A stretch of 64,000 nucleotides of DNA. Source: Phytophthora colocasiae (lineage: Eukaryota > Oomycota > Peronosporomycetes > Peronosporales > Peronosporaceae). Positions within the stretch are counted from its first letter, which is position 1. Each line of letters starts with the position of its first letter. Positions 40,873 to 52,203 of this stretch are shown one piece after another. The DNA lies in contig JAGKQI010000099.1 in assembly GCA_018806915.1 (NCBI GenBank), positions 1,380,302 through 1,444,301 of the forward strand. The letters are read 5' to 3'. The notes beneath the pieces were generated by a model. It was not told the DNA's origin, did no database searches, and saw only the letters and a program-made list of their open reading frames with translations. The translations under genes and the position numbers were made by a program.

Positions 40873-42360
40873 TGTGGGGAAGCGCGAATAAGAAATCCGA
40901 GAAAAGGCAACGTCAGGCCCAGAGAGAGTCGGATCAAGCGACAGGGGCCTCTGGCGTGGCAAGATACCGGTTGATGACCCCAGATTGCGCGAATGACGGC
41001 TGACGAATGGACCCGGATCGGTAATCGCCTTGATCTCTCCGCAAGTGGATGATGGATGGCGTCTTGGTCGAGTGAAACTAAGCGATCAGAGAGCCCCGCC
41101 GTAAGGCCTCACGTAGTGGCTCAGCACCGGGGAGAAGGAGACCAAAGCAGCGGCAGATCAGGACAGGCACGATCTGCTGTGGATTGACGACGACCTGATC
41201 GTGAGATGCCGCCGAAGAAGGGGGTCGATCCGATATCCTACGATCAGTGGAGATTGCACAAGATCAGTGACGTGACACACCGTGTTAAGCCGGAGGAGAT
41301 GCGAAGAATACCCAAGGAAGCAGTCATGTAGAGGTCACCCCAAGAGGTGATTTCTGGTTCGGACAATGGTGGCAGCATCGGTCGCACGGGGGAGCGATGC
41401 TCAAGTACAGGGAGATCGCGATCTTAAATATCGGAGACGCGGAGATACGAGATCAAGTGAGAAGATTGCCGATCAGGATCATTGTTCAAGCTGGCCGATC
41501 AAGGCTACGGTCAGGACTACTATTCAGAGCAGCTGATCACGACTACCAATCGAGATCGAGATCGAGATCGAGATCGATGATCGAGATCGATGACCGAGAT
41601 CGGTGATCGAGATCGCGATCAAGGGTTAGGTGAGATCGAGATCGAAGATCGGAAGAGCAGTTGCGTAGCCGGATGTCAGGTGATCGTAGGATAGCAGATG
41701 AGGATGGGACTAGTAGACGTAGGAATAACCATAAACAGAATCGAATTTGCTCTGGACATCACAAGTGCCTTCGTTCAAGACCGGAACTGGGAATTACATT
41801 GGCCCCCCGGCATCAAGAAGGTAAGGAGAAGAGATCTAGCATAGAGGTTAATTCTGGATAATACATTGGCCAGTTTTACCCTATCTAGTGATCTATCCTT
41901 TACGTGCAAACTACGGATCGGAAGGAATTAGCTGCTTGGCCTGACGATCCCGTCGACTCTCGACCCATCAAGACCCCCGCTATAGGAAGCGGCAAGCATC
42001 GTAAAGGAAGGGATCGGATCCCCAACATTGGACCTTTGGAAGGCCTGGATCGAAAACCAGGCGACCGGATCAAGGCTCGAGGACTCGCCTACGACCCGGA
42101 TCAACCCCTCCGAGGTAGAGTAAAGTATTCCCACGCTATCTCACCACCCCTGCGTCACCCAAGACATTCTTCTCGTCCCAAGACATCTTCAGAACTCACC
42201 TGGAAGAGCGTAACCCGCCTACCGACGGGTACACAAGGTGAACACTACACGCAGCAAGATCACGGATCATCGGGGGACCCCCTCCGTTAGTCGGTGTCTG
42301 GGCGCAAGTGGCGATCGCGATCGGCCTCAACCAGATTTTGGCCAGATCCGCTCCACCACA
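40873..42360 (+). repeat. E2 3' LTR (1,488 bp)
   Basis: Starts TGTGGGGAAG after the polypurine tract and ends CACCACA. Near-identical to the 5' LTR. The bases after it (CTACTTCTCG) belong to Gypsy-C. Confidence 0.85.
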
Positions 42361-42930
42361 CTACTTCTCGTACGCCTGGCGATGCCACTACTTCGGCATC
42401 GCGAGCCATCTTGGCTCCCTGCGGACTCTTCCATCCGCTTGTGGACCTAAGTTACCCACCTGGTTAGTGCCCTCGGGCACTACCACAGTCGCAGCCTGTA
42501 CGTCGCTGCGACTTCGTGCATGAGGCCCTGCTGTCGTTGCAGACCCACAAGTAGGGCAAGGGCCTCCGCCCGTTGCCCCGGCCATCCATGGCCCACGATC
42601 ACTTCTCGTGTGGGGCGATGTAGCACCGACTACACCAGCCCCCAAATACTCCTCGGACGCTGCCGCGTCCTGGCGGTTCCAGCGAACGCCCTTAGTCCTG
42701 ACAGAGGTGGGAACATGACTCACCAAGGCTCTGTCAGAGACTGCAGGCCGGCTAGCCCCAATGGCTTTGCCGCGCCAATCGATCCAGGGCTCGTGCTTCT
42801 CAAGCCACGGCATCCCTAGGATCAAGTCGTACTTGTCCATCTCGAGGACAATGAACGACTCCACGCTGTCGAAGTCCTCGAACTTCACAGCCAGGTCCAC
42901 TTGGACCTTTGGTACTTCTACCACCGTACC
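42361..42930 (-). pseudogene. Gypsy-C protease and spacer
   Basis: Second lobe of a retropepsin (FEDFDSVESFIVLEMDKYD, LILGMPWLEKHEPWIDW), followed by a spacer with no domain, up to the E2 insertion point. The catalytic DSG/DTG region should lie just upstream (about 42990-43040) but is not readable in this frame, so the front part is damaged. The minus-strand reading continues on the far side of E2 at 28872. Confidence 0.65.
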
Positions 42931-43262
42931 ATCGGCTAGTCGAACGGCGACTAGCCCACTTCCCTCGCTCTCACGTAGAGCGTCCTCAAACTTGCCGCGG
43001 TTTCTCGCGACAGTTCGCCGGTGAGTCTAAATCCTAGACTCTAAAGGGGTTGTTAAACCCCCGTACACTTGCGTGTACCACCAGCAGCCCACCGCTCCTT
43101 CTCCGCTTTGAGAGTCCCAAGACTTTCTGGGGCTTAGTCACCACTGCGTGTGCCTCCCGCACCACCCGCATGGGGACTTAGTGTTTCCCCAGTAGGGCGC
43201 CCCGCCCCTACTGGTCCCCGGAGTTCCCCTGACTCTTGGGCGCCGGCTTCTTCCAGCGGCCC

Positions 43263-44186
43263 TTAGAGCCCTGAGGCTTGGAAGACCTCTTCCATTGCCC
43301 CCCAGAGGGGCAGACACGTGCGAAGTGTCCGAAACGCCCGCACTCGAAACAGCGGATGCGTTTCTGCTCGGCGAGCCCCAAGTCCATAGGGGCTGGTCCA
43401 GAGCCTGCTCCATTCCCAGGAGCACTGGCCGACGCCGTCGTTGGCCCGCTGTGGCCATATCACGTAGAGGCAGGAGTCTGAGCCTGTATGGCTGTACTTC
43501 TCCTGGAGCGCGACTTGTATCGCCTCCTCCATCGTATTGGCCTGCAAGCGGAACAGTTGCGTGCGGGCCGGGCTTACTCTTAAGCCGTCCATGAACACAG
43601 TGACTTGGATGTGTTCAGGTAGGGGATTCCCCACCAGAGACGCCGCGAGAACACGCATCTCCTGGATGTACTCGTGCAGGTCACGTTTCCCTTGCTTGCA
43701 GGCTAGGAAGCGTGACCGCTGGCGATACTCATAGTTCGCCGGGAGGAATGCGGCCCGGAGCTGTTCGCACAGCTGGGCCCAGGATGTAAAACATCCAGGC
43801 GACGTCGCTTCGCGCGTGTACGCCCATGTCTTCGCTCGACCCCCGAGGTTTGACAGCGCGAAAGCGACTCGAAGTCGCTCCACCGAGATGAGAGCCGCCT
43901 CCATGGCGAGCTCAACTTCTCGGATCCAGAAGTGAAGGTTTTCACCTTCTATCCCTTCATAGGGAAGAACCTTGAGTCTTAAAGGCTTGGGTTGAACCGG
44001 CCTCGGTTCAACCACAGGAGCCTCAAAGGTTCCTCGAACGTGCTCGATGAGCCCATGTTCATACATGTCGAACGCCGCCGCCAAGCTTCGGAAGGCATCC
44101 ATCCCAAAGATGCCCGCCATCTTCCGGACCGACTCAAACTGAGAGTCGGTCAAGTGAGGAAACTCACTTCTATCCATGGTGGCCAA
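43263..44186 (-). pseudogene. Gypsy-C gag
   Basis: Starts MATMDRSEFPHLTDSQFESV. The capsid part is well kept (NLHFWIREVELAMEAAL, FALSNLGGRAKTWAYTREAT, FLACKQGKRDLHEYIQEM, VTVFMDGLRVSPARTQLF). Frame changes occur after VALQEKYSHTGSD (near 43490) and beyond. The zinc knuckle, CFECGRFGHFARVC (about 43310-43355), is in a different minus-strand frame. It is therefore a damaged Gag. It lies about 85 bp after its 5' LTR, with the probable primer-binding site TTGGTAGCACTTGTAGTC between them. Confidence 0.75.
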
Positions 44187-44270
44187 CTACTTCTGGCCAC
44201 AGAGGATTCAGGTAATCAATCTAATCGATCTACCCGCGTAGGCGTAGGATTGACTACAAGTGCTACCAAG

Positions 44271-44508
44271 TGTGACGGGGGTCACACAGCACTTCACACT
44301 TGGAGTATACAAACTCCTAGTGAACGGCAGTTCACTCGGTCTCCAAAGACTTGGGGAGACTAACTAAAGATTAGGTAGATTTAAGACAGAATATATTATA
44401 CTTAGTTGTTAGCTTGGCCTGCAATACAAACTAAAAGATATATATAGTGTAACCTATAAAGAAGGCTGCGGAGCCACCCGCCACGTGTCACCATGATGTG
44501 TGACACAC
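44271..44508 (-). repeat. Gypsy-C 5' LTR
   Basis: On the minus strand it runs from TGTGTGTCACACATC (about 44508) to GACCCCCGTCACA (44271), followed by CT and TGGTAGCACTTGTAG. TG...CA ends and the adjacent primer-binding-like sequence support it. The outer end is uncertain by a few bases because of the TGTG repeat. It marks the right edge of the retroelement stack. Confidence 0.55.
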
Positions 44509-44639
44509 AATGTATCCACTTCGAAAGAGTGACTACCAAAACCTCCACCAAAGCAGCCACACAAGGTTATAGCCGAAATTAAAGCCAAGGACGTAGCGAG
44601 TGACAATGGAACGAGAAAGTTATGCTCTGCCCAAATGAA

Positions 44640-45943
44640 CATGACAAGAAGATCGTGTCGATCTTTGAAGAATTCATTGACATTCCTGGATCATCGGGTC
44701 CGACATAGCAAACATTCTCCATCGGAAACAGCAACGAAGACTACCGTCACTTCCGACCTTACGTCGTCCGTCCAGCATTCCTCAATTTCCTCAAAGCCAT
44801 GGAAACTACCACGAACTACCCTGTTGTCTTGATTCATGGCGTTTTCGGGTATGAACTCGTCGTCCTTTGTGGAATTCCATATTGGCCAGAAGAAGCTCTG
44901 GCCAAAATGAATCGCAACCACCTCATTGTAGACGTGAGGGTGTTGTAGTCCGACCACGACCAAGCTTGTGAAGCCTTTTCTACCAGTTATTTGGAGGCCA
45001 CTGTCAGACTACGGAGAAGAAGACAGTCTTATAGCAGGTCACAGCCGCTTTGGAGCCACGTATGAGGCTCCGTTACATCCCAACTGGAGTGAAGACAATC
45101 CTGTCCATCTTGTCGGCTACAGCTTCGGATCCACCACCGCTCTGGAACTGTATCAACTAATCTGTTGCGACTTCTTTAAGGTCGGCAGTGACTGTCGCTG
45201 GGTGGTCAGTCTGGTCTCCATTGCTAGTCCTCTTACTGGTTCGACTGTGACGCATCCATTCAGGCTGAACGACCTTCCGATGGTACCATATCCACTTGGA
45301 CACTTCATCGGAGCTGTGCTGGGCGTTTGGTTCAAGTTGCACACGGATTGGCCAGTGCTCACTCAAGTCTTCGAGAGATTTTGTCACCTTCCGGTCGAAT
45401 CAACAGCTTCACTGACCTAGCAGTCTTCAACATCCTCCCTAGAGAGCGAATAGACGGTTAGTCCACATGGACAAGATCTTCCTCGTGTCCGTGGCAACGT
45501 CCAGTCATGTGACTATACCTCGGGTTGAAACTGCGCTGGTGGCTTTGGTGATTGTCTTCACAATTGCTGCTGCTATTGGTGTTTCTAGTAGAAACGTCGC
45601 CTTGACGAGCTTGTCGGTGTTGGTGTTGTTGGTTTGTCTTCCGGTGCTGCGACGACGTCTTCAAGTTCTGGATTACGCCTCGATCCCTTCTCTTTACGCG
45701 CTTTTGCTGGTCATGAGGGGATACGTTCGCTTTCTCCGCAAGAACTTCGATGGCTTTGATCGAATTCTGTGGGGTGAAAATGACGGTGCTGTGAATCTCC
45801 ACTCCATGCTACGACCGTGGGCTCCAACAATTGATAACGACAGTGACACGGAATTGACTACATCCACATCCTCGTCCTCTTCGTGTTCTTCAATTCCATC
45901 CAACAGTGGCTGCATCTCGGACGCGGCCATATTCAGGTTGTGA
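44640..45943 (+). pseudogene. Lipase copy 1 (bacterial family I.5-like), degenerate
   Basis: Alpha/beta-hydrolase that would cleave lipid esters. In order: AFLNFLKAMETTTNYPVVL, the oxyanion-loop IHGVFGY (about 44830), YWPEEALAKMNRNHLIVDV, SDYGEEDSLIAGHSRFGATY, and the nucleophile elbow VHLVGYSFGSTTALEL with Ser codon 45121-45123. The DYG...GHxRxG spacing before a GxSxG elbow is the pattern of the staphylococcal/thermophilic Bacillus lipase family I.5. The C-terminal part (45467-45943; IFLVSVATS, IPSLYALLLVMRGYVRFLRK, FDGFDRILWGENDGAVNLHS) adds hydrophobic segments shared with copy 2. A stop and frame changes near 44720, 44945 and 45420 disable it. Its 5' end touches Gypsy-C. Confidence 0.7.
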
Positions 45944-46066
45944 TCATTCGCCAGCGCTTCTTTCAGTAAGCCTTCATGCACCCCTGGGTCACATCAGCTT
46001 CATATAAGCAAAGCCACCTCATCCGCCGTGATATTTGTACGTCCTGCAGTGCCTCGTCCTGCAGCT

Positions 46067-48574
46067 ATGGACACGCCAATGCACGCCATCAACGAGTCCA
46101 GCCTCATGTTAGGCAACGCCACAGGCGACGGCCAAGTGCTGGGTCTCCCGCTCAACTGGGTGGAGACTAATCGCGCTCTGAGTCTTCTCATCGCCTTCGC
46201 CTGCTGCGTGGTGGCCACTCTATTGAGCGTCTACAACCAGCGTTGTTACAATTATAATTGCAATTAAATAATTGAGATAATTGTCCCATCCCAATAACAA
46301 TGCTACATTGCGACAATGCGAAAATTGAATTGTTGGACGGTAGAAACGGGTTTCTAAACCCAGGGTTCGGTTCATTCGCAACGGTTCGCTCTATTTAACT
46401 GGCCTTGCAAGATCACTGGAGGTCATTAAACGTAGCTAGACTCTCTAAGAGCCCTCACATCCAATTTCAAGACTTCTACGGTCGTGGATGTCTATATGAG
46501 GTGACGAAGTTGAAGCCTAAGACAAAGAATGAGACGAGATGGACGATCGTGATGAAGATGATGAAGCGTTGTGAAGAGCTTCTTCCTTTCTCCGTCAAAT
46601 CAGCGCTTCCGACGCGGTCAGGTGTGGTATTGAGAACGTCATGCTTACGGCTACAGACGCTGTAGACGTGTCGAAGCTGCTTGTGGACTTGAGGAATCTT
46701 GAGAGCGTTACAATCGAACTCCAGAGCGAGAACCTGACTATGCTGCAGGTGCGAGACCTCTTTGATCACACGATAGAGTTACCCTATCACGAAGAAGTAC
46801 CTTGGCCCCAATGCGTCGATTGTCAACAATCCAGTTTTCGAAAAAGCGCTGGTGAAACTGCAGGCTGGTCGCAGACTGACACCACCTGAGAAAGCTGCTT
46901 GTGTGGGGTTTCTAGTGCCGAGTACATCAGGAGAAAACGCTGTGGAAGCTGCTGGTCGCGGTGCAGACCTGAATTCGTTTGCACAGCAAGCATTTAAACG
47001 ACGCCGCATTGAGGGCACTCAAGAAGTGCTAATGAACACTGACTTTGTTCCGCCAACCTCCAATATCTGCGAAAGGCTGTTTTCGCAGTCAAAGCTGATC
47101 TTCACTGATCAAAGACGTGCTATGCGGCCAGCAACGCTGGAGATGTTCGTCTTTCTTAAAGCAAATAGAAGTCTGTGGTAACTTACCACTCGCGAGGCTA
47201 CGTAGTGAGGAAGTAGATGTACTACATAGTACAATACAATATCGACATTGTACAATGTACATTGTGGCGAGGTTGCCCATCTCAATCAATTTTTCAATGT
47301 TATTGTTACAACGCTGTCTACAACATCATCCAGCACTTGGCGCACTACTCCAGGCCGCAATTGCAGCGGTACATTGTCCGCATCCTGGTGATCGTCCCAG
47401 TCTACGCTTTAGGCTCGTTAATGTCATTGACATTCGTGAATCAGGCACTGTACTTCGACTCGATCCGCGACTGCTACGAAGCCTTCGTGGTCTACAGCTT
47501 CCTGGCTCTAGTACTAAGTTTCGCAGGTGGAGAGAGTGTCTGCGTCTTGAAGATGCAGAGCGAGCCGGATATCCGCCATCCGTGGCCAATTAACCGCTGC
47601 TCTAACCCTTTGGGACGAGATGGAGACTCCTGAGACTGTGCAAGCGAGCCACCATCCAGTTTGTCTTTGTGAAACCGGTATTTGCAGCTCTATTGTGGCA
47701 AAAGTACCATACACTCGCGTACCAGTTGATCCTCGCGGTCGTTTATAATATCTCGTACTCACTGGCGCTCTACGGTCTGTGGATCTTCTACTTGGCTACG
47801 AAACATATTCTGCAGCCATTTAACCCCGTACTCAAGTTCTTCGCGGTGAAAAGTGTTGTCTTCCTGACGTTCTGGCAGAACAGTCTGCTGGATTTTATCC
47901 CGGGGATCAGACGTTCGCCTGGAAGGATTTTATCCTGTGTGTGGAGATGGTTCTCGGCGTTCAACTCGAGTCAATTCAAGAAGAATCTGGATCGACTACC
48001 GGACTCGGAAGTGCTGAACAACATGAAGGAAGTGCTGAGTCTGTCGGACATTTTAGCAGACACGTATCACAACTTTATGCCGTCCTACCGAGACTACATG
48101 CTGCAACGAGGCGGAGAATCCACTGGTAGAGCGCGTAAAGGACGCAACTCATCAGGTTTCGGAGACACTTCGTCCTCGGAAGGAAGTCCCACGCCCATGG
48201 CACACAATAACCCACGAGTGCCACGCTTTGTGATTGATGATGAGGACGACGATATGGAGGAGATTGATCTCGAGTCAAATGTCAGTACAGCTACGACGTC
48301 AGTGGAGTTCCTTGATAGCTCTGATAAGGACAAACTACCAGAGCTCAAGCTACCAGAGAAGAAGGAATCAGATGCGGACGTTGCCATGGCCAACCCACAG
48401 GATGATGACCAAGTCAAGACCGAAGAGGTCGCTCTTGAGGAAGGAATCAGCGACCAACGGACAGAAGCAGCAGAAGAAGATGAGGAGCCATCCCGTCGAC
48501 GATCCAACAGCCCCCCTACTGCCGTCAGTGCTCTTGAACGCACACGGCGCCAAGAGGACAGTGCTACTCTATAG
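46067..48574 (+). pseudogene. TMEM184/OST-alpha-type multi-pass membrane protein, split by hAT insertion
   Basis: Member of the family including animal TMEM184/OST-alpha and plant LAZ1 (Solute_trans_a), membrane proteins of seven-helix type. The ATG at 46067 starts MDTPMHAINESSLML; the first helix (ALSLLIAFACCVVATLL) precedes the hAT insertion. Removing 46238-47316 and one target copy joins SVYN in frame to IIQHLAHYSRPQLQRYIVRI. This continues with family-typical FVNQALYFDSIRDCYEAFVV, a GGE motif and HPWPINRC. A frame change near 47625 separates this from LRLCKRATIQFVFVKPVFAA (from about 47635) and further helices. The C-terminal tail is acidic and Ser/Glu-rich, ending at 48574. The insertion and frame change make this allele non-functional unless the insert is excised and the shift is a sequencing error. 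Confidence 0.8.
46238..47316 (+). mobile_element. hAT-type DNA transposon remnant (1,079 bp)
   Basis: Ends CAGCGTTGTTACAATTA... and, as reverse complement of the right end, CAGCGTTGTAACAATAAC, so terminal inverted repeats are clear. TCTACAAC is duplicated at 46230-46237 and 47317-47324, the 8-bp duplication expected of hAT elements. It keeps only the C-terminal part of a transposase: VDLRNLESVTIELQSENLTM (about 46680-46740), then LQAGRRLTPPEKAACVGFLV and the hAT dimerisation region (TSNICERLFSQSKLIFTDQR; frame 46852-47181). The catalytic N-terminal portion is absent, so it can move only with help in trans. Confidence 0.85.
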
Positions 48575-48927
48575 ACAATGCGTCCTGCTAGCTAGTAATA
48601 TCCTTATCGTATTGAGATCGTCACGAATACAAGAAAATGTGCGTATGCTTTTTACGATAGCGTCATGCTGTGTTGGACGTCCGATCAAAGATATCGGCCG
48701 TCACGAGTACATGCTGCGTGTTGGAAAGATCATTAAACTGACCATTATGATTCTGACACCGGTGGCGATTAGTGAAATGGAAAAAAAGGAATTGAAGACG
48801 GACAACAAGCTTGTTGCAGGCTTATGATTGTGAGCTTGTGAGTAGTTTGGGCAGGTCTTGGATTTGGTCTAGTTGAGGCAGTTAGCAGAACTTCTTCATT
48901 TCTTAGAAGCTTAAAATGTTCCTGCAG
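48575..48927. other. Intergenic stretch between TMEM184-like gene and CRN copy 1
   Basis: Between convergent genes. The only open frames are short or shadows of the TMEM184 tail. No RNA gene, repeat or promoter is recognised. Confidence 0.4.
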
Positions 48928-51469
48928 CTAACCAGACAAAAGTGCATTTTCAGTATCAATCTCAACTTCCAACTTCATGGATTTGAAACGTGAACGCATT
49001 CCATCGTAATCGGTAAATCCCCCACTTGGTTCCATCCTCTTCCTCATGATCTCTTCAGCGGTTTTTTCTTTATGGGCCTTGCTGCCAATGAGAACCGACA
49101 TGAGAGCTGTTTTGTTAGCTGAATTGATTAGGACGAAGGGTGAACATGCTGGATGATACGCTAATGCTCCATAGAACCGCTCAGTCTCGTCTCGGGTCAA
49201 GAGGAAGCAATCATGCGGCACAACATCAGTCTGAAGGTTTGACGGGGTTACACAATTCATAATCCCTCCCACCAAACGCGTGCCTTTCCGAGAAATGCGG
49301 GACGATATTTCCTCAGCTTGCTAAGATACTGCTTAGCTGAACTTGGCGAAATTTACCAAATTCTCGTTTCCGTTGGTCGACGAAGACTATCAAGTTCCCA
49401 GAGAGAGCGTCCTTCAGAGCGAAGAAAATGTCGACGCCTTTTCCATCAACTCCATTCACAATGATGCTGCCACTCGAGATCCAGTTATTCTTTTGTGAAC
49501 GGCGGTCTTTATGTGAGACCTCTTTGGGCGTTGACGTACCAAATTGTTCTGCACACTGGAAACACTCTTGACGGAGCAAGTTTCACCGAAATTTCACACG
49601 TGTCCTCATCCATCAGTGCGCCAGGAAGAAGCTCTTTAAGTGTCACCGTAGAGCGCCCAAGCACCAACAATGCATTGATTCTCACCGCATAGAAACAAGC
49701 ACCAAATTTCTCCCACGACTGCCACGGTTCAAGGTCGAACAGTTTTGCATCCACCAGCTCCTTCATATCCTGTAAAGCCTTCGCAAACGATATCTCTGCG
49801 GTAGTCTTAAACGGAAACTTGGTATCGGCGATGAACTGCAACAAGCCATATGGGACTTGAACATCGCAATTTGCGCTGGTTCTGCATGGATTGAGCAGGC
49901 AGAGCGCAGAATCTCGAAGTTGTGACCACTTCAAGTTCGCATCGAATGGGGCATCTTCCGCAACTTGTTGATTGGATACGGCAAAGGCGGCCAAACGGAT
50001 GAGCCGACGAGTTTCTATTGAGTTTGCATAAGATGCCACGTAGTTTTGCCAGATTTTCTCGAAACACTTGCTGGCGTTTTCACCGTCTGGCTGCGAGTAC
50101 TTCTTCAATTCCAGTAGGTACTCAACCACCCATCGTGGAACACCTCCGAACGAGAAACAAATGGCGATGAATCTGGGTATTTCGCAGGAACATGGCAAAT
50201 TCTGCGTTGCTCTCCACACATGATCACTTCACCCAATGTCAACAGGGTAATCGGTAGCCGCTCGGTCATATAACACGATGGTATTGGCAATTGAATCCAT
50301 TGCAATGATGCCCAAATCCGTCCCTGCAAACATCGGCAGCACAACCAGACCCACCGACTGCATACACAGTAGATCTTTTATAGCGTCCACGAGTTCACGC
50401 AGGATTGACGTGTTCGGATTCCTTCGAGAAGCTCCTACTTCTTCAATTCTCTGGTACTCATCGATGCCAAGAAACAAGCGTACAATCCCTCTCGTCCGTG
50501 CACTCTCTGACGTAACTTGAGCTCGATGGCGCCGATGGCCGTACCCAATGTCAACTCATGTCCATTACAAGGCAGTCAGGACTGAAACCAGCCAGCAAAT
50601 GAAAATCCGCAATTCTTGTCGAGGAAAAAGCGATACAAAAAAGCCGCCATGAGAAAGACGCCTCGATCGACATCGACTGCTCGACTGGCTTCGGGTTGAA
50701 CCCGTTACCGTACGGAACAATCACGTGGGCGATATGTTCGGGGTCCAGCCCCAATTCTTTCAAGATCATTTCTGCCTTCTTCCAGCATACGCGTTTTCCC
50801 CAAACCTGAAATTCCAGAACAAACAGGTATGGGGCAGCGTGTGCGGTATGATCCTGTGGTGCGACTAGCCTTAATAATTCTGCAGGAAGCAACTCGCTGC
50901 GGTCTCAATCGCCTCTTGTCTTCCAACCAATCGAAACTGCAAGCTGTCAGGTCCAAAATGTGAGGGCTCGGCATAATGTTTTCCTTTGTTGGTCATTTCA
51001 CCTTCCAAGAACACCAAGAGATCCTCACATGAAGAGATATTCACGGCAGGACCTCTTCGGTACAGTCAACCTGTCGTGCTCGACATTAACCCCTTTCCGG
51101 ATACACTACCAACACGTGAATCTGGCCAGTAGATGGCTGTGGCATCTTGCTCGTTTCAAACAGCCAGTGCTTCAACGTCCTTGTGGGCGAAATCCTCTTT
51201 TCACTGGTCAAAGACTTTATGCTGTCGCTAGTTATTCCTTGGTACAGCCCTAGTGCAGCAGGGTCCTCGTCTGGTAGCCATCTTTTGCCGTCCTTCGTTT
51301 TCGCCAAGAAGAGCTGCAGGTTGTTGGCATCCACTCCCTTTAAGACGTTCTCCTTCTTCTTCTTGATTTCATTCTTCAAGGTGGCCACCGACTCGTTCTC
51401 ATCGAGTTCGACAGAAAACACATCCTCTTGCACACCAACAAGGGCGCAGAACAGTTCCAGCTTCACCAT
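48928..51469 (-). pseudogene. CRN (Crinkler) effector copy 1: header, NTPase and nuclease-like C-terminus
   Basis: Crinkler proteins are translocated oomycete effectors, usually acting in the host nucleus. The ATG at 51469 starts a ubiquitin-like header (MVKLELFCALVG) with the LQLFLAK motif near residue 50 and the header-closing HVLVVYPE near 51095. After a frame change come LVGRQEAIE, a P-loop GISGLGKT (about 50795-50820) and a Walker-B-like FLGIDEYQ (about 50460-50484). A helical region follows (50219-49580), and a C-terminal part with GVDIFFAL and IVFVDQRKRE (49480-49370) resembles the D...QxK pattern of restriction-endonuclease-fold nucleases. The last frame ends at 48928. At least five frame changes (near 51086, 50700, 50530, 50225, 49320) break it. 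The CRN call is firm; the nuclease call is moderate. Confidence 0.75.
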
Positions 51470-51798
51470 CTTTCCTTGAGGCGACAAATTCTCGAATGAG
51501 GAAAACTTTCTGTTTTTGCAGCGAGTTACTATTGGCCAATAGTCATGACAGAATCTGACCAATTAACGGCACTCGAGAAAGATTCTCGACCCGAGAGAGA
51601 CGCTGAAGTGGCTCGTGCTAGTGACGCGCCTATGTAACGGGGCTTAATTACTGTAGGTAAGAATAACTTTAGTGCTAGAATTGAATTCGTGGTCCTCTTG
51701 TTCGTAACCCGATCGACATTCCACGAGTTCCTTTGAGTGATCCACTTGAACACGTCCAGAATCGGAAGAGGACTCTTCATGTTCACCCTCTTGAGTTT
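51470..51798. other. Upstream region of CRN copy 1
   Basis: Homology with the upstream of CRN copy 2 ends within about six bases of the ATG. TGTAACGGGGCTTAATTACT at about 51633 resembles the TGTAACGGGG ends of Gypsy LTRs in this window and may be an LTR scrap. No gene is recognised. Confidence 0.35.
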
Positions 51799-52101
51799 TT
51801 ACAGTAACCAAAGAGGGACCAAGCTCCGAACGAGTCGGAATTTACGAAACAACATCCTCCATTTTCGGAATGGCGATAAATTACCATAAGCAATAGAGCC
51901 AACGCCACACCATCTCGAAAGAGGAGGAGCTGCAATCCGTCCTGATGGAACTATCGTCAGTAAATGCTGCTTGTCCAGGTGCTGCAGTCGAGCGTTGCGT
52001 TCAATACAACGTGGTGGACCTGCATCATGAACTCTTAAGTCTTTGAATTCTTCACAGGCCCACCAACCGACAGCATTCCCTTCAATGATAACTTTCTCCA
52101 T
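51799..52101 (-). pseudogene. Lipase C-terminal fragment (third lipase copy)
   Basis: Short minus-strand frame of 100 codons. Its middle, RCIERNARLQHLDKQHLLTI, matches EHRISRNAQLQHMDKIHLLS of lipase copy 2 (about 53410-53460). The catalytic part is absent. It lies between CRN copy 1 and lipase copy 2 in the same orientation, so it looks like the remnant of an earlier lipase-CRN tandem unit. Confidence 0.6.
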
Positions 52102-52203
52102 TGATCCTAGTGAACATCACATCCAACCAGAGCAAGTACAAAAGACGGATGAGGTTTCCTAGTATCATCTTGCAGTCATTTTCTGAGTATTTCGTCAGTT
52201 CCG

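Larger units (their letters stand above)
28873..42360 (+). mobile_element. Element E2: GATC-rich dual-RNase-H Gypsy with antisense gene
   Basis: Second copy of the E1 family, 13,488 bp: 5' LTR 28873-30360, gag to 32687, pol from 32909, integrase remnant to 37739, antisense gene 38115-40747, polypurine tract (40858-40872) and 3' LTR 40873-42360. Both LTRs are 1,488 bp and differ at about a dozen positions by eye, mostly transitions, so the insertion is fairly young. It splits Gypsy-C between its protease and RT regions. The 4 bases outside the LTRs (TGAA and CTAC) do not match, unlike E1. Gag has a frameshift and a stop, and integrase has lost about 510 bp. Confidence 0.9.

Noticed and set aside
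48234..48827. 197-codon plus-strand frame over the end of the TMEM184-like gene
   Set aside because: It overlaps the acidic C-terminal tail in another frame and has simple Arg/Ser composition typical of a frame-shifted acidic tract.
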